From assembly GCF_001544295.1 (NCBI RefSeq), contig NZ_BCQF01000021.1:1-48909 (forward strand): a stretch of 48,909 nucleotides of DNA, read 5' to 3'. The notes beneath the pieces were generated by a model. That model was given only the letters and a program-made list of their open reading frames with translations, was not told where the DNA came from and did not search any database. The position numbers and the translations under genes are program-made. Shown one piece after another: positions 1 to 7,035 of the stretch; position 1 is the stretch's first letter; each line of letters begins with the position of its first letter. The stretch comes from Enterococcus pseudoavium NBRC 100491 (GTDB taxonomy: Bacteria; Bacillota; Bacilli; Lactobacillales; Enterococcaceae).

Positions 1-966
1 AACTTAACTGACTTCATAAAGCAGCAGGTACTTGATCCAATGTTGATTGCAAATAAGTTTGACTCATATTATACGTTTTTAGCTAAGATTAAGGATAATG
101 AAGGTATTTTATCGGTAGAAGAAAATAAAATTTTGATGTTTTTATCTAGAGAGGTTCTACCTGGTATTCGTCAGCACGAAATTATTTTATTGTCCAAGTT
201 ACTTAAAGAGACTCGTGGATTAACCTTTGAAGAAATTAGAGAAACATTTGCGAAAAGCCAGCTCGCTCATGACGACAAAACGATTCAATCTGTCATACAA
301 ACTCTCTCATTGAAGTTTTACACAGGTGGACAAAAGAAAACTTATAGTGGCGCTGAAATTATTTCTGTGGATAATCCGCAGCTGATTCAGTTCTCCTCAG
401 TTTTTCAACAAGCTTTACACAATGATTATTTTAGAAAACTGCTGGAAGACTTACTTACAGCTAGTTTCTATAAATCAGAAAAATTCGCAACTGATCAACC
501 TCTGACTCGCTATGCAAAATACCGTCGTCGTGATGCGCTACGAATGCTGAATTGGTATGAACAGATGGTAGATCAGAATATTGGTGGATATACTTATAAG
601 GATGGAAAATTCATCATTTTCATCACGTTACAAAAAGGTGACGATTTCAAAGGTGCCCAGATGGCTTATGAGGATGAACTGGTCGATAAAACTACCATGC
701 GCTGGTTTACTAAATCACCGAGGACTCTGTCATCGCCTGAAGTAAAAGCATTACAGGATGCTGAAAATTGGACCATTCATCTATTTGTAAAAAAATCTGA
801 TGATGAGGGGAAAGAATTTTATTACCTTGGTGAAGCAACGCCTATTCAGAGTACGGTTAAGCAGCTTTCGAAACCTACTCAAGAAGGAAAAGTCCAAAAT
901 GTTGTTGAAATGGATTTGAAACTGACAAATGCTGTGGATACAAAGTTGTTTAAGTATTTGACATAA
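1..966 (+). CDS. DUF3427 helicase-type protein, C-terminal part (5' end outside window)
   Basis: The frame is open from base 1, so this is the last 321 codons of a longer gene. The segment RRDALRMLNWYEQ, followed by NIGGYTY, the block TMRWFTKSPRTLSSPEVKAL and a late FYYLGEATP, is the signature of the DUF3427 domain. In known proteins that domain forms the C-terminus of roughly 900-1000 residue DEAD/DEAH (SF2) helicases, often with an N-terminal PLD nuclease domain. The helicase motifs themselves are not in the window. A hairpin with a T-run follows. Without the two mobile elements this gene would be the neighbour downstream of rpsI, convergent with it. The family assignment is firm, but cellular function (nucleic-acid remodelling or restriction-like) is only inferred. 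Confidence 0.82.
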   Translation, partial: NLTDFIKQQVLDPMLIANKFDSYYTFLAKIKDNEGILSVEENKILMFLSREVLPGIRQHEIILLSKLLKETRGLTFEEIRETFAKSQLAHDDKTIQSVIQTLSLKFYTGGQKKTYSGAEIISVDNPQLIQFSSVFQQALHNDYFRKLLEDLLTASFYKSEKFATDQPLTRYAKYRRRDALRMLNWYEQMVDQNIGGYTYKDGKFIIFITLQKGDDFKGAQMAYEDELVDKTTMRWFTKSPRTLSSPEVKALQDAENWTIHLFVKKSDDEGKEFYYLGEATPIQSTVKQLSKPTQEGKVQNVVEMDLKLTNAVDTKLFKYLT

Positions 967-1041
967 ATATGTATTTTAACCTGCGAGGAGGACAGCTTCC
1001 TCCCAGATTTCTTGGAAAAACCCTTCTTGAAAGATTAAATC

Positions 1042-1076
1042 AGACCTCTAGCTAATTTGCTAAAGGTCTATTTTTA
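1042..1076 (+). terminator. Intrinsic terminator of the DUF3427 gene
   Basis: AGACCT at 1042-1047 pairs with AGGTCT at 1064-1069, extended by TAGC/GCTA, and a T-run follows at 1071-1075. It lies 75 bases after the stop codon of the helicase-type gene. Confidence 0.7.
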
Positions 1077-1086
1077 ATCTAGTAAT

Positions 1087-1209
1087 TTATAAAATACTTA
1101 CCGATATATCCGAAAAAATTTTTCCATATTCAAAATGATTAATTGAATATGTTGGATACTCAGAAACCTCTACTTTGACAAGTATCTTATTATTACATTC
1201 CGGACAAGA
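1087..1209 (-). pseudogene. Possible decayed zinc-ribbon protein fragment
   Basis: On the minus strand one frame reads a CxCxxCNNK zinc-ribbon-like start followed by about 35 residues (ILVKVEVSEYPTYSI and onward) to a TAA at 1087-1089. A stop lies immediately upstream of the cysteines and there is no start codon or ribosome binding site. It is best read as a remnant of a larger gene, and could also be chance. Confidence 0.25.
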
Positions 1210-1338
1210 GCAGACTTATTCGGAATCATATAAACTATCTACTCCCTTTTCTCACTAGAGATTAATTAAAAATCATCAATATCAAAAATTTGGTGACAAT
1301 TCAAATGAATCTAAATTTCTTTGTGAATAAAACAGAAA

Positions 1339-1473
1339 TTATATTTCATTAAAAATAATTTCCTCAGCATAAATCTTTAGATTTTCCTTTGATGCCATCA
1401 TATTTTTGAAAGATGTCTCAGAAGTCGCAATATTATTCTTTTTTAAGATAGGAATTAAGGATTCAGTTCTCAT
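1339..1473 (-). CDS. Small hypothetical protein, 44 aa
   Basis: An ATG at 1473 is preceded by a very strong ribosome binding site (GGAGGGGG) at 5-bp spacing and opens a 44-codon frame (MRTESLIPILKKNN...EIIFNEI). The peptide is charged, lacks a membrane segment and resembles no family I recognise. It lies in host DNA between the DUF3427 gene and the rpsI terminator. It may be a genuine small protein or the surviving start of a decayed gene. The rest of 1077-1560 shows nothing else I can support. Confidence 0.3.
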   Translation of the reverse strand: MRTESLIPILKKNNIATSETSFKNMMASKENLKIYAEEIIFNEI

Positions 1474-1560
1474 AACCCCCTCCGATCATGTGGTCTTAAT
1501 ATCATCAAAAATGTAATCACATACGAATAGTTGCTACAAAAAACGGTACATTTAAACCTA

Positions 1561-1594
1561 AAAAAAAAGACACCTTCCAAAAAGGAAAGTGTCT
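1561..1594 (-). terminator. Original host rpsI terminator, displaced by the mobile elements
   Basis: Stem arms at 1568-1578 and 1584-1594 (AGACACCTTCC / GGAAAGTGTCT) are followed on the minus strand by a run of T at 1567-1561. A related hairpin lies directly behind intact rpsI at 19837-19870. This copy, on the far side of both elements, marks the chromosomal junction. Confidence 0.7.
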
Positions 1595-1617
1595 GAAATG
1601 TTGATATATAAGGATAT

Positions 1618-1634
1618 ATTAACGTTTTGAGAAC
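1618..1634. repeat. attachment site, left end of IME-A
   Basis: The 17-bp direct repeat ATTAACGTTTTGAGAAC is identical to 9790-9806. It contains the complement of the rpsI stop codon and last codons. To its left the host rpsI terminator continues; to its right the sequence departs from rpsI. Confidence 0.8.
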
Positions 1635-1745
1635 GAAAAAGCTAGTTTTGTAAGAAGTTTTTTCTATAGGAATACTTTAATATCAAATATTCTGGAATAC
1701 TCTTTATACTTCGGCATTGATAAAAAAGCATCTCTATGGACAGTA

Positions 1746-1764
1746 TTTGAACCAATTTGAACCA
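1746..1764. repeat. Candidate arm-type integrase site, left end of IME-A
   Basis: TTTGAACCAATTTGAACCA holds two TTTGAACCA units in tandem. An 18/19 match (TTTGAACCAACTTGAACCA) lies at 9735-9753 beside the right attachment site. Paired repeats near both ends are what arm-binding domains of Tn916-like integrases recognise. This role is inferred. Confidence 0.5.
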
Positions 1765-2060
1765 TGATAGATGATAGTTGAATACAAACTTTTTTGCACA
1801 TATTTTTAAAAACATTTTTCATTATAAAATTCTCTTGCTAAACTATCCGTACACTCTTAGTTTAGTACAACAAATAAATTTTACAATATGGAATACTAAG
1901 TAATAATTTGCAGTCAACACAATCCTTGTTTTAAAATAAGTATGTGATGAACACTTTGCACATAACATTTTGTAAAATGAATGAATTAATTACTTTTTGT
2001 TCATTCAAGTATCTTTTTATGATAGAATTCCTATTGTCATCAGCTAGGGAGGGAGTAAGA

Positions 2061-2741
2061 ATGTTTTCATCTGAATTAGAATTACAAAATATCTTTCACA
2101 ATCATTTACAAAAAAATGCAGCACCAAATGAAAAAATCATTGATGAATTCAATGCTCGCTTTGGCAATGTTGATATTGTTAAAGTAACCAATAATAACAA
2201 CTACACACTTAGTAAAGAACAAGCTTTACTATTATCTGAATTCAGATATGCGAGAATCGTTTCTCTTCTTCATAAAAAAGCAGTTAGAACTATTGAATAC
2301 ATTATAAACACAAGCGGCTATGACAGTAATACAGTAAAGTATATTCTAAGAAAATTAGTGTCTGTCGATATCGTAAATGAAATAGGGTTAAGTAGATATT
2401 TAATTAGTGACCAATTCTCGTTTCCATTTTTAGAATTTACTTCTTATGAGGCAAAACTACACGATTGGAAAAAAGCTATAACACAGGCTAACAACAATAA
2501 AAACTTTTCTGCATACTCTTATGTAGTTTTTCCTGATAAAACTGCTAAAAAATTAGTAACTAATAAAAAGGACTATTTCAAGTACAACAATATAGGGTTA
2601 ATTGGCGTTACAGAAGAATGCTTTACTACTTATATAGATGTGACGAAAAAAGTTATTCCTTTAAAAAAAAATGCAACATTAATTGCGAGCATCGCAAAGT
2701 TTATACTACTTGACAATCAGAAAAAGCAATTAATTATATGA
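2061..2741 (+). CDS. Winged-helix protein with PD-(D/E)xK-like C-terminal half (IME-A cargo)
   Basis: The protein has 226 residues. The ATG at 2061 is chosen because GGGAGGG lies 8 bp upstream; an in-frame ATG at 1944 has no such site. Residues about 65-125 (YARIVSLLHKKAVRTIEYII...NTVKYILRKLVSVDIV) look like a winged helix-turn-helix. The following segment contains FTSYEAKLHDWKKAITQA and later AYSYVVFPD. An ExK pair, then a Q in the next helix, then a hydrophobic strand is the arrangement of many PD-(D/E)xK-fold domains, although the upstream acidic residue is not obvious. It could be a nuclease-like effector or a DNA-binding regulator. It lies convergent to the kinase operon with a shared bidirectional terminator between them. 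I do not recognise a named family. Confidence 0.6.
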   Translation: MFSSELELQNIFHNHLQKNAAPNEKIIDEFNARFGNVDIVKVTNNNNYTLSKEQALLLSEFRYARIVSLLHKKAVRTIEYIINTSGYDSNTVKYILRKLVSVDIVNEIGLSRYLISDQFSFPFLEFTSYEAKLHDWKKAITQANNNKNFSAYSYVVFPDKTAKKLVTNKKDYFKYNNIGLIGVTEECFTTYIDVTKKVIPLKKNATLIASIAKFILLDNQKKQLII

Positions 2742-2763
2742 TATCTGTTTGACTTATAAAAAA

Positions 2764-2806
2764 GAAAGGAGCTATCAATTATTAACCTTATTGATAGTTC
2801 CTTTTC
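2764..2806. terminator. Bidirectional terminator between convergent cargo genes
   Basis: AAAGGAGCTATCAAT at 2766-2780 pairs with ATTGATAGTTCCTTT at 2790-2804 (one G-U). It is flanked by A-rich and T-rich runs and can serve both the 2061-2741 gene and the kinase operon. Confidence 0.75.
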
Positions 2807-2822
2807 GTTCCCTAATAAGAGA

Positions 2823-4016
2823 TCATATGAAATTAGTCTTTTTGACTGCATTAAGTGCGTCCATATATTGATTAATATGCTCTGAATTGATTTTATAAGT
2901 ATTGTTAGGTAACTTGTTAAATTTATCTAGATTACTTTTTGCACCATTTAGGAGTTCTAAAACTTTATCAGTTTTTTCAGACTCATCAGAGAGTGAATCT
3001 AAAAGATGAATATATTTATACATTTCCTCAAAGTGTTGTAAATAGCAATCATTATTGTTTAACATATCAATGGATGTTCCTACCATCAGATCTTTATCTA
3101 ACAAGCAACCATCTAAAATCAATTCATGACTTTGCAAACCAACATTGTAAATAGTTTCTTGAAGAGGAACTTCTGAAAATAATTTAATAGAAGTATATCT
3201 TTTCTTTTGAATACCAAAAGATTTTTCTGCTGGTAATCCTTTTTGAATTCTGTTAAATTTTCTTAGTGAATAAAACCATCCTGTACCAACGTAGTCTGCG
3301 CCTACAGAAGAATATAACAACCCCTCAACGCTGGAATAACCAACTATAACAGTAAATCCCATCATCTTTAAATCAAAAATGAATTGTAAAATATTAGTGA
3401 GGTGGGTTACATCAAACTTGTGCCGCTGAGCACTCATTTCATTTCGATCAATCGTTATATATATACCGTTAAGACTTTCTGTGAAATTCTCTAGATCTTC
3501 CAAAAATTCGCCTATATAATCATAACTCGAAAACGCATTCTCTGATATGACCATAGTTGCAAATAACGGCATATCAAATTTTTCTTCTTGAATATATGAT
3601 ACATTTATTTCCCACGTTTCTAACACTCTTTCAATGATTCTATGACCAAAGTTTTCTATATAAAAAGTTGGAGTACATAAATAATTTAGCGAAACTAATT
3701 GTTGAAATTCAATACTATCCTGAACCAGTTGATCCAAATTTTCTTGTTTTCTCAAAAAATTTCTATCCATTAACTCAGTTGGAAATTGTGGGTAGTCTTT
3801 CAATTTCTTCTTGTCCGAATCTGCAAATTGTTGATAATATTGTTTAAATTCTAAAATTTTAATTACTTCTTCATATTCCTCATTCTCATTGACATATTGG
3901 TTTATTCGTGTGGGGGTCATATCTCTAGGATCCCAAATAATCCCATCGCAGAAACCAGAATTCATAATTTTTTGTAGTTTAGGTCCTGCTGCTGGTCCTT
4001 GTTGAATCAGTAACAT
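2823..4016 (-). CDS. TIM-barrel-like protein paired with a Ser/Thr kinase (IME-A cargo)
   Basis: The 397-residue protein is of no family I can name with certainty. Several strand-helix units are visible: residues 2-6 LLIQQ then a helix, 25-33 DGIIWDPRD, near 185 IYITIDRN followed by a long helix, then FTVIVGYSS and GADYVGTGWF. This alternation and the GADYVGTG ending suggest a TIM barrel, perhaps distantly like the tRNA-guanine transglycosylase group; that comparison is weak. The C-terminal 100 residues look helical. There is no signal peptide or membrane segment. Its ATG lies 2 bp from the kinase stop codon and its AGGAGG lies inside the kinase's last codons, so the two are probably translationally coupled and act together. 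It may be the kinase's substrate or an effector. Confidence 0.6.
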   Translation of the reverse strand: MLLIQQGPAAGPKLQKIMNSGFCDGIIWDPRDMTPTRINQYVNENEEYEEVIKILEFKQYYQQFADSDKKKLKDYPQFPTELMDRNFLRKQENLDQLVQDSIEFQQLVSLNYLCTPTFYIENFGHRIIERVLETWEINVSYIQEEKFDMPLFATMVISENAFSSYDYIGEFLEDLENFTESLNGIYITIDRNEMSAQRHKFDVTHLTNILQFIFDLKMMGFTVIVGYSSVEGLLYSSVGADYVGTGWFYSLRKFNRIQKGLPAEKSFGIQKKRYTSIKLFSEVPLQETIYNVGLQSHELILDGCLLDKDLMVGTSIDMLNNNDCYLQHFEEMYKYIHLLDSLSDESEKTDKVLELLNGAKSNLDKFNKLPNNTYKINSEHINQYMDALNAVKKTNFI

Positions 4017-4018
4017 AT

Positions 4019-4951
4019 TTAATCCTCCTTAAACTCATCTACTTTTTCCTGTAATTTTCCAATTGAATTAGCTCGTCTAAATATTTTATCTGATGATAAC
4101 TTTATTATTACTTCTCTAAAAAAAGCCTTAGCTCTGAGCGAGTCATCTCTTTCACACCATTTTCCATATACAAATTGCATATCTTTCAGATAACTCTCTG
4201 GCAAGCCACGTATTTCCGGAATAAACATTTCAATAGCAATTAGACCTAATGGATACAAATCTGTCTTGAATGTCCAATTATAGTTTGATTGAATTTCTTG
4301 CTGTTCAGGAGCCCAATATCTTGGTGTTCCCATTGCCATACCCGTTCTTGTTAGTGTTTCATCATCAGCTGATCTTGCTAGTCCCGGGTCAATAAATTTT
4401 ATCTTTTCTCCATCTATGATTATATTACTGGGTTTAATATCTCTATGAACATAAGTGATAGTCCACATACTTTTTACTAGATTCAATGCTTCGCTCAAGA
4501 AATTGGCAATTTGGGGAATGGTATTGAGTTCCGAATAATAAATTGATTCATTCATAGGTACCCCTGATACAGCCTCTTCAAAATAGTATTTGTAAATATG
4601 ATCTTCAATCTTATATTCCTTTATCTCCTCAGTGATAAGCATTCTAGGAAAAATCGAACATTTCTTTGCCGCATTTACTTCGCGCACAATATACATAGTT
4701 AAGAGCCTTATCTCTTCGTACTTCTGTATTTTTAATTCATCCATATCAGTAGAACAAGTGTATTCCATTTGATCAAGAGTATAATAAGGTGTTACATTGT
4801 AGACCTTTAATATTAATGACTGTGACTCACAATTAACCATAAATACAGCTTTTTGACCACTTCTAGGAAATTTCTTAACTTCCACATAGTCAACTTTATG
4901 TGTTTTTAGAATGTTTTCTATATCATCTCTACTTACATCTCTTTTATCCAT
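4019..4951 (-). CDS. Hanks-type Ser/Thr protein kinase (IME-A cargo)
   Basis: The protein has 310 residues. The start at 4951 is chosen for GGAGG placed 7 bp upstream; the upstream in-frame ATG at 4981 lacks a site. Kinase landmarks in order are a degenerate glycine loop (SGQKAVFMV), the ATP lysine in LILKV (K49), the catalytic loop HRDIKPSN (about 169-176), DPG in place of DFG (188-190), the activation segment GTPRYWAPEQ (209-218) and the conserved aspartate of KTDLYPLG (231). All key catalytic residues are present, so it should be active. Unlike PknB/PrkC it has no transmembrane segment or PASTA repeats and is a short cytosolic kinase. It heads a two-gene operon with the TIM-barrel-like protein. 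Placement on a mobile element and lack of any housekeeping link suggest defence or element-host signalling, an inference. Confidence 0.85.
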   Translation of the reverse strand: MDKRDVSRDDIENILKTHKVDYVEVKKFPRSGQKAVFMVNCESQSLILKVYNVTPYYTLDQMEYTCSTDMDELKIQKYEEIRLLTMYIVREVNAAKKCSIFPRMLITEEIKEYKIEDHIYKYYFEEAVSGVPMNESIYYSELNTIPQIANFLSEALNLVKSMWTITYVHRDIKPSNIIIDGEKIKFIDPGLARSADDETLTRTGMAMGTPRYWAPEQQEIQSNYNWTFKTDLYPLGLIAIEMFIPEIRGLPESYLKDMQFVYGKWCERDDSLRAKAFFREVIIKLSSDKIFRRANSIGKLQEKVDEFKED

Positions 4952-5720
4952 CGTTAACCTCCAAACAATATTTCGATACATCTTGCACTACTACGATAGA
5001 ATATATCTATTTCATACTTATGCTTTTATTCATTCACCAACCACTTACTTGTACTACCATTATACATTTCTATTTTTGTAAGAATTAGTCTCCGAAATTA
5101 GCTACGAATCATGCATAACATTTTTCAACAACAGTTTAGAATGCATTCGTAATTTCCATACTAACCGTGACATATGTTACTACTAACTTCATTGTATTCT
5201 CTGACAGCTCTCGCAGCATCTAAACTTGGCTAGTTCAAGGTAACATTCTGTAGCTTCTCACACTCGATTTTAGTTGTTTATTATTGCAAATTCATAGTCA
5301 AGCGGATCTCATAAAGTCTTTTAGACTGTTTGATATAATAAATTATATCATGTTATAAACGGAATTTTTGATATTAAAAGTGAAATGAATATTTTGTTAA
5401 AATATTCACATTTATATCGAAATATTCAATCTCAAACTACTTTTCCTACTTAAAAACAAACAACTACAATTTGAAAAAATTTCAATTTGTTGAACTTCCG
5501 CTATATTATTATGCCAGCAGTGGTCAGCATTTCACATACGAAAAAATCCTGCTAGAGAGCAGTGTAACCAAGATTTTCAATTTTAAAACGCCAAGGCTCA
5601 AAATATTAAGTCACGAACTACTAACTACTTTAGTAATAGATTCTTACCGAAGTTGCTTGTTTGTCTAATTTTATACAGTCTTAAGTTAAAAAAAGGAGAA
5701 AAATAGATTTAATAGACGTT
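4952..5720. other. Gene-poor spacer of IME-A with the kinase promoter region
   Basis: This 770-bp AT-rich stretch holds no supported gene. A minus-strand TATAAT at 5064-5059, with only a weak -35, could start kinase transcription about 105 bases before its ATG. A 65-codon plus-strand frame at 5471-5668 begins with TTG, lacks a ribosome binding site and is not accepted as a gene. Confidence 0.4.
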
Positions 5721-5774
5721 ACACTTTTCTTATAAAAACATTATCTGCACAGGTATAAGATAAGTGTTTTTTTT
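5721..5774 (+). terminator. Intrinsic terminator upstream of the IME-A oriT block
   Basis: ACACTTTTCTTATA at 5721-5734 pairs with TATAAGATAAGTGT at 5754-5767 with one internal mismatch pair, followed by eight T. No gene precedes it on this strand, so it may terminate a short untranslated transcript or insulate the oriT block. Confidence 0.6.
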
Positions 5775-5858
5775 AACTATAACTTTTGAGTGTATAACGA
5801 TATTTGTGATTACTTTTAAAATATGATAAAACCGTAAATTTTTCTGCTTTTGCCAAAA

Positions 5859-5916
5859 AGACAAACTCCAGGTCGGGTTTCGCCACAAGCGAATTACCCG
5901 ATCTGGAGTTTTGTCT
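5859..5916. repeat. Long inverted repeat beside the IME-A oriT
   Basis: AGACAAACTCCAG at 5859-5871 pairs with CTGGAGTTTTGTCT at 5903-5916, and inner segments (GTCGGGT / ACCCGAT, then GCG/CGC) extend the stem. IME-B has an equivalent 60-bp hairpin at 16233-16292 beside its own oriT-like sequence. It may be a single-strand origin or relaxosome recognition hairpin. Confidence 0.6.
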
Positions 5917-5950
5917 ATTGCAGGGAGGCGCAGCCGGACTGCATGAATAA

Positions 5951-6019
5951 AGCCCCCGGTTCTAACAGGGGGCTAACAAAGAACAGGAAACTGGGACAAC
6001 TACCCATTTGGGAGTGTCC
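5951..6019. other. oriT (probable) of IME-A, ICEBs1/Tn916 type
   Basis: AGCCCCC (5951-5957) and GGGGGCT (5968-5974) form an inverted repeat around TCTAACA, giving CTAACAGGGGG at 5963-5972. That matches the nick-site core known for ICEBs1 and Tn916 oriT, the substrate of MobT relaxases such as NicK and Orf20. A second hairpin follows (GGACA...TGTCC at 5994-6018). The relaxase of this element begins 1 kb downstream. Confidence 0.75.
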
Positions 6020-6061
6020 TAGCAGTGTTTTCTTTGTCACATGCTTATAGAGCTTGTCACT

Positions 6062-6874
6062 TTATTTTGATGATGGATACGCTGCGTTTAACAGACGTTC
6101 TTTCTCGACTTCCATCACGAATGGTAGATAGAGATATTGCTGTTCTAGTAGGTATTGATTGTCCTCTGTGTACTGATAAGAAGCGGTTTCTTTTGAATAG
6201 ACCAACGGAGCAATTCGCACATCGCCGGTTGATTGATTGATTGAGTATAGAAGAATGGCTTTTTCTACTAGTTTCTTTGGCAAATGTTTCCCAAAATAGG
6301 AATAGGATTCTTGATTTGCTAAATAGACGAGTAAGCGATCCACACTAAAGTTGGAGAAGGTAAAGGGCATCATGTGCAGAATATGATTTTGATTGTCATG
6401 GTGTAAATAGAGCTGCGCTTCTTTACCAAAATTGGTTGAACCAAGGTAAAGCCGCTTTTTCTCGTCGATACATTGGAAAGTAAACTGATCTTGTTCAGTT
6501 GGTGGAACGAGGTTTGTAATAAAAAATTCAACCATTCGATCCATTTCTTTTTCACTGACAAGATCTGCTTGTTTCAGTTCGTCTACTATCAGTCCTTCAA
6601 TCTTAGGATCAAGCTTACCTGCCTTCTTTTGAAGCATTTCTAAAATGTATTGGTTTTCTTGCTCACCATACAAAAGATATTCGTTGGTGACATGGCCTAT
6701 TTCTGCAATTTGGTGAAGGGTTTCGGTTTTTGGAAGGTTAATCCCACGTTCCCAGTTATTGACTGTACTTCGCGGTAAATCACCAATTAGTTTGCCAAAT
6801 TTCTCCATACTCAACTTTAACTCTTGGCGAATCTGCCGAATTCGATTGCCAACTGCTTGCTTGTCTATCTCCAT
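6062..6874 (-). CDS. XRE-family transcriptional regulator of IME-A
   Basis: The protein has 270 residues with an N-terminal helix-turn-helix (about residues 9-62: IRQIRQELKLSMEKFGKLIG...STVNNWERGINLP). The remainder is of unknown type and contains no protease HExxH motif, so it is not an ImmA fusion. The start at 6874 follows GAGGAG at good spacing. It is transcribed divergently from the relaxase gene and the two promoters lie back-to-back at 6908-6971. This is the usual place for the repressor that keeps an ICE or IME silent, as ImmR does in ICEBs1. The long C-terminal part might sense a signal. Confidence 0.85.
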   Translation of the reverse strand: MEIDKQAVGNRIRQIRQELKLSMEKFGKLIGDLPRSTVNNWERGINLPKTETLHQIAEIGHVTNEYLLYGEQENQYILEMLQKKAGKLDPKIEGLIVDELKQADLVSEKEMDRMVEFFITNLVPPTEQDQFTFQCIDEKKRLYLGSTNFGKEAQLYLHHDNQNHILHMMPFTFSNFSVDRLLVYLANQESYSYFGKHLPKKLVEKAILLYSINQSTGDVRIAPLVYSKETASYQYTEDNQYLLEQQYLYLPFVMEVEKERLLNAAYPSSK

Positions 6875-6907
6875 GAAAACTCCTCCTCATGATGAGTTCT
6901 TAAATTC

Positions 6908-6971
6908 AGTATACTTGTGTACTTAAAAAAAGTCAAAATCTATTGACTTAAAATAAATACAAGCGTACAAT
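6908..6971. promoter_or_regulatory. Divergent promoters and operator of the IME-A control region
   Basis: The plus promoter has TTGACT at 6943-6948, a 17-bp spacer and TACAAT at 6966-6971, serving the relaxase gene. The minus promoter has TTGACT at 6936-6931, 17 bp and TATACT at 6913-6908, serving the XRE gene. The -35 boxes are 6 bp apart. TGTACTTAAA(A/T)(A)AAGTC occurs near 6919-6934 and 6977-6993, and an inverted related copy covers 6944-6960. These are probably repressor operators. Confidence 0.75.
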
Positions 6972-7035
6972 TGATTTGTACTTAAAATAAGTCTATCGGT
7001 TCTTTGACAAGTAAATAGCAGAAGGAGGTTTGTCT

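Noticed and set aside
5471-5668. 65-codon frame starting with TTG
   Set aside because: There is no Shine-Dalgarno sequence, no family resemblance and the composition is like the surrounding AT-rich spacer.
5850-6050. 66-codon open frame over the oriT-like block
   Set aside because: It runs through the long inverted repeats, has no ribosome binding site and is better explained as non-coding transfer origin.
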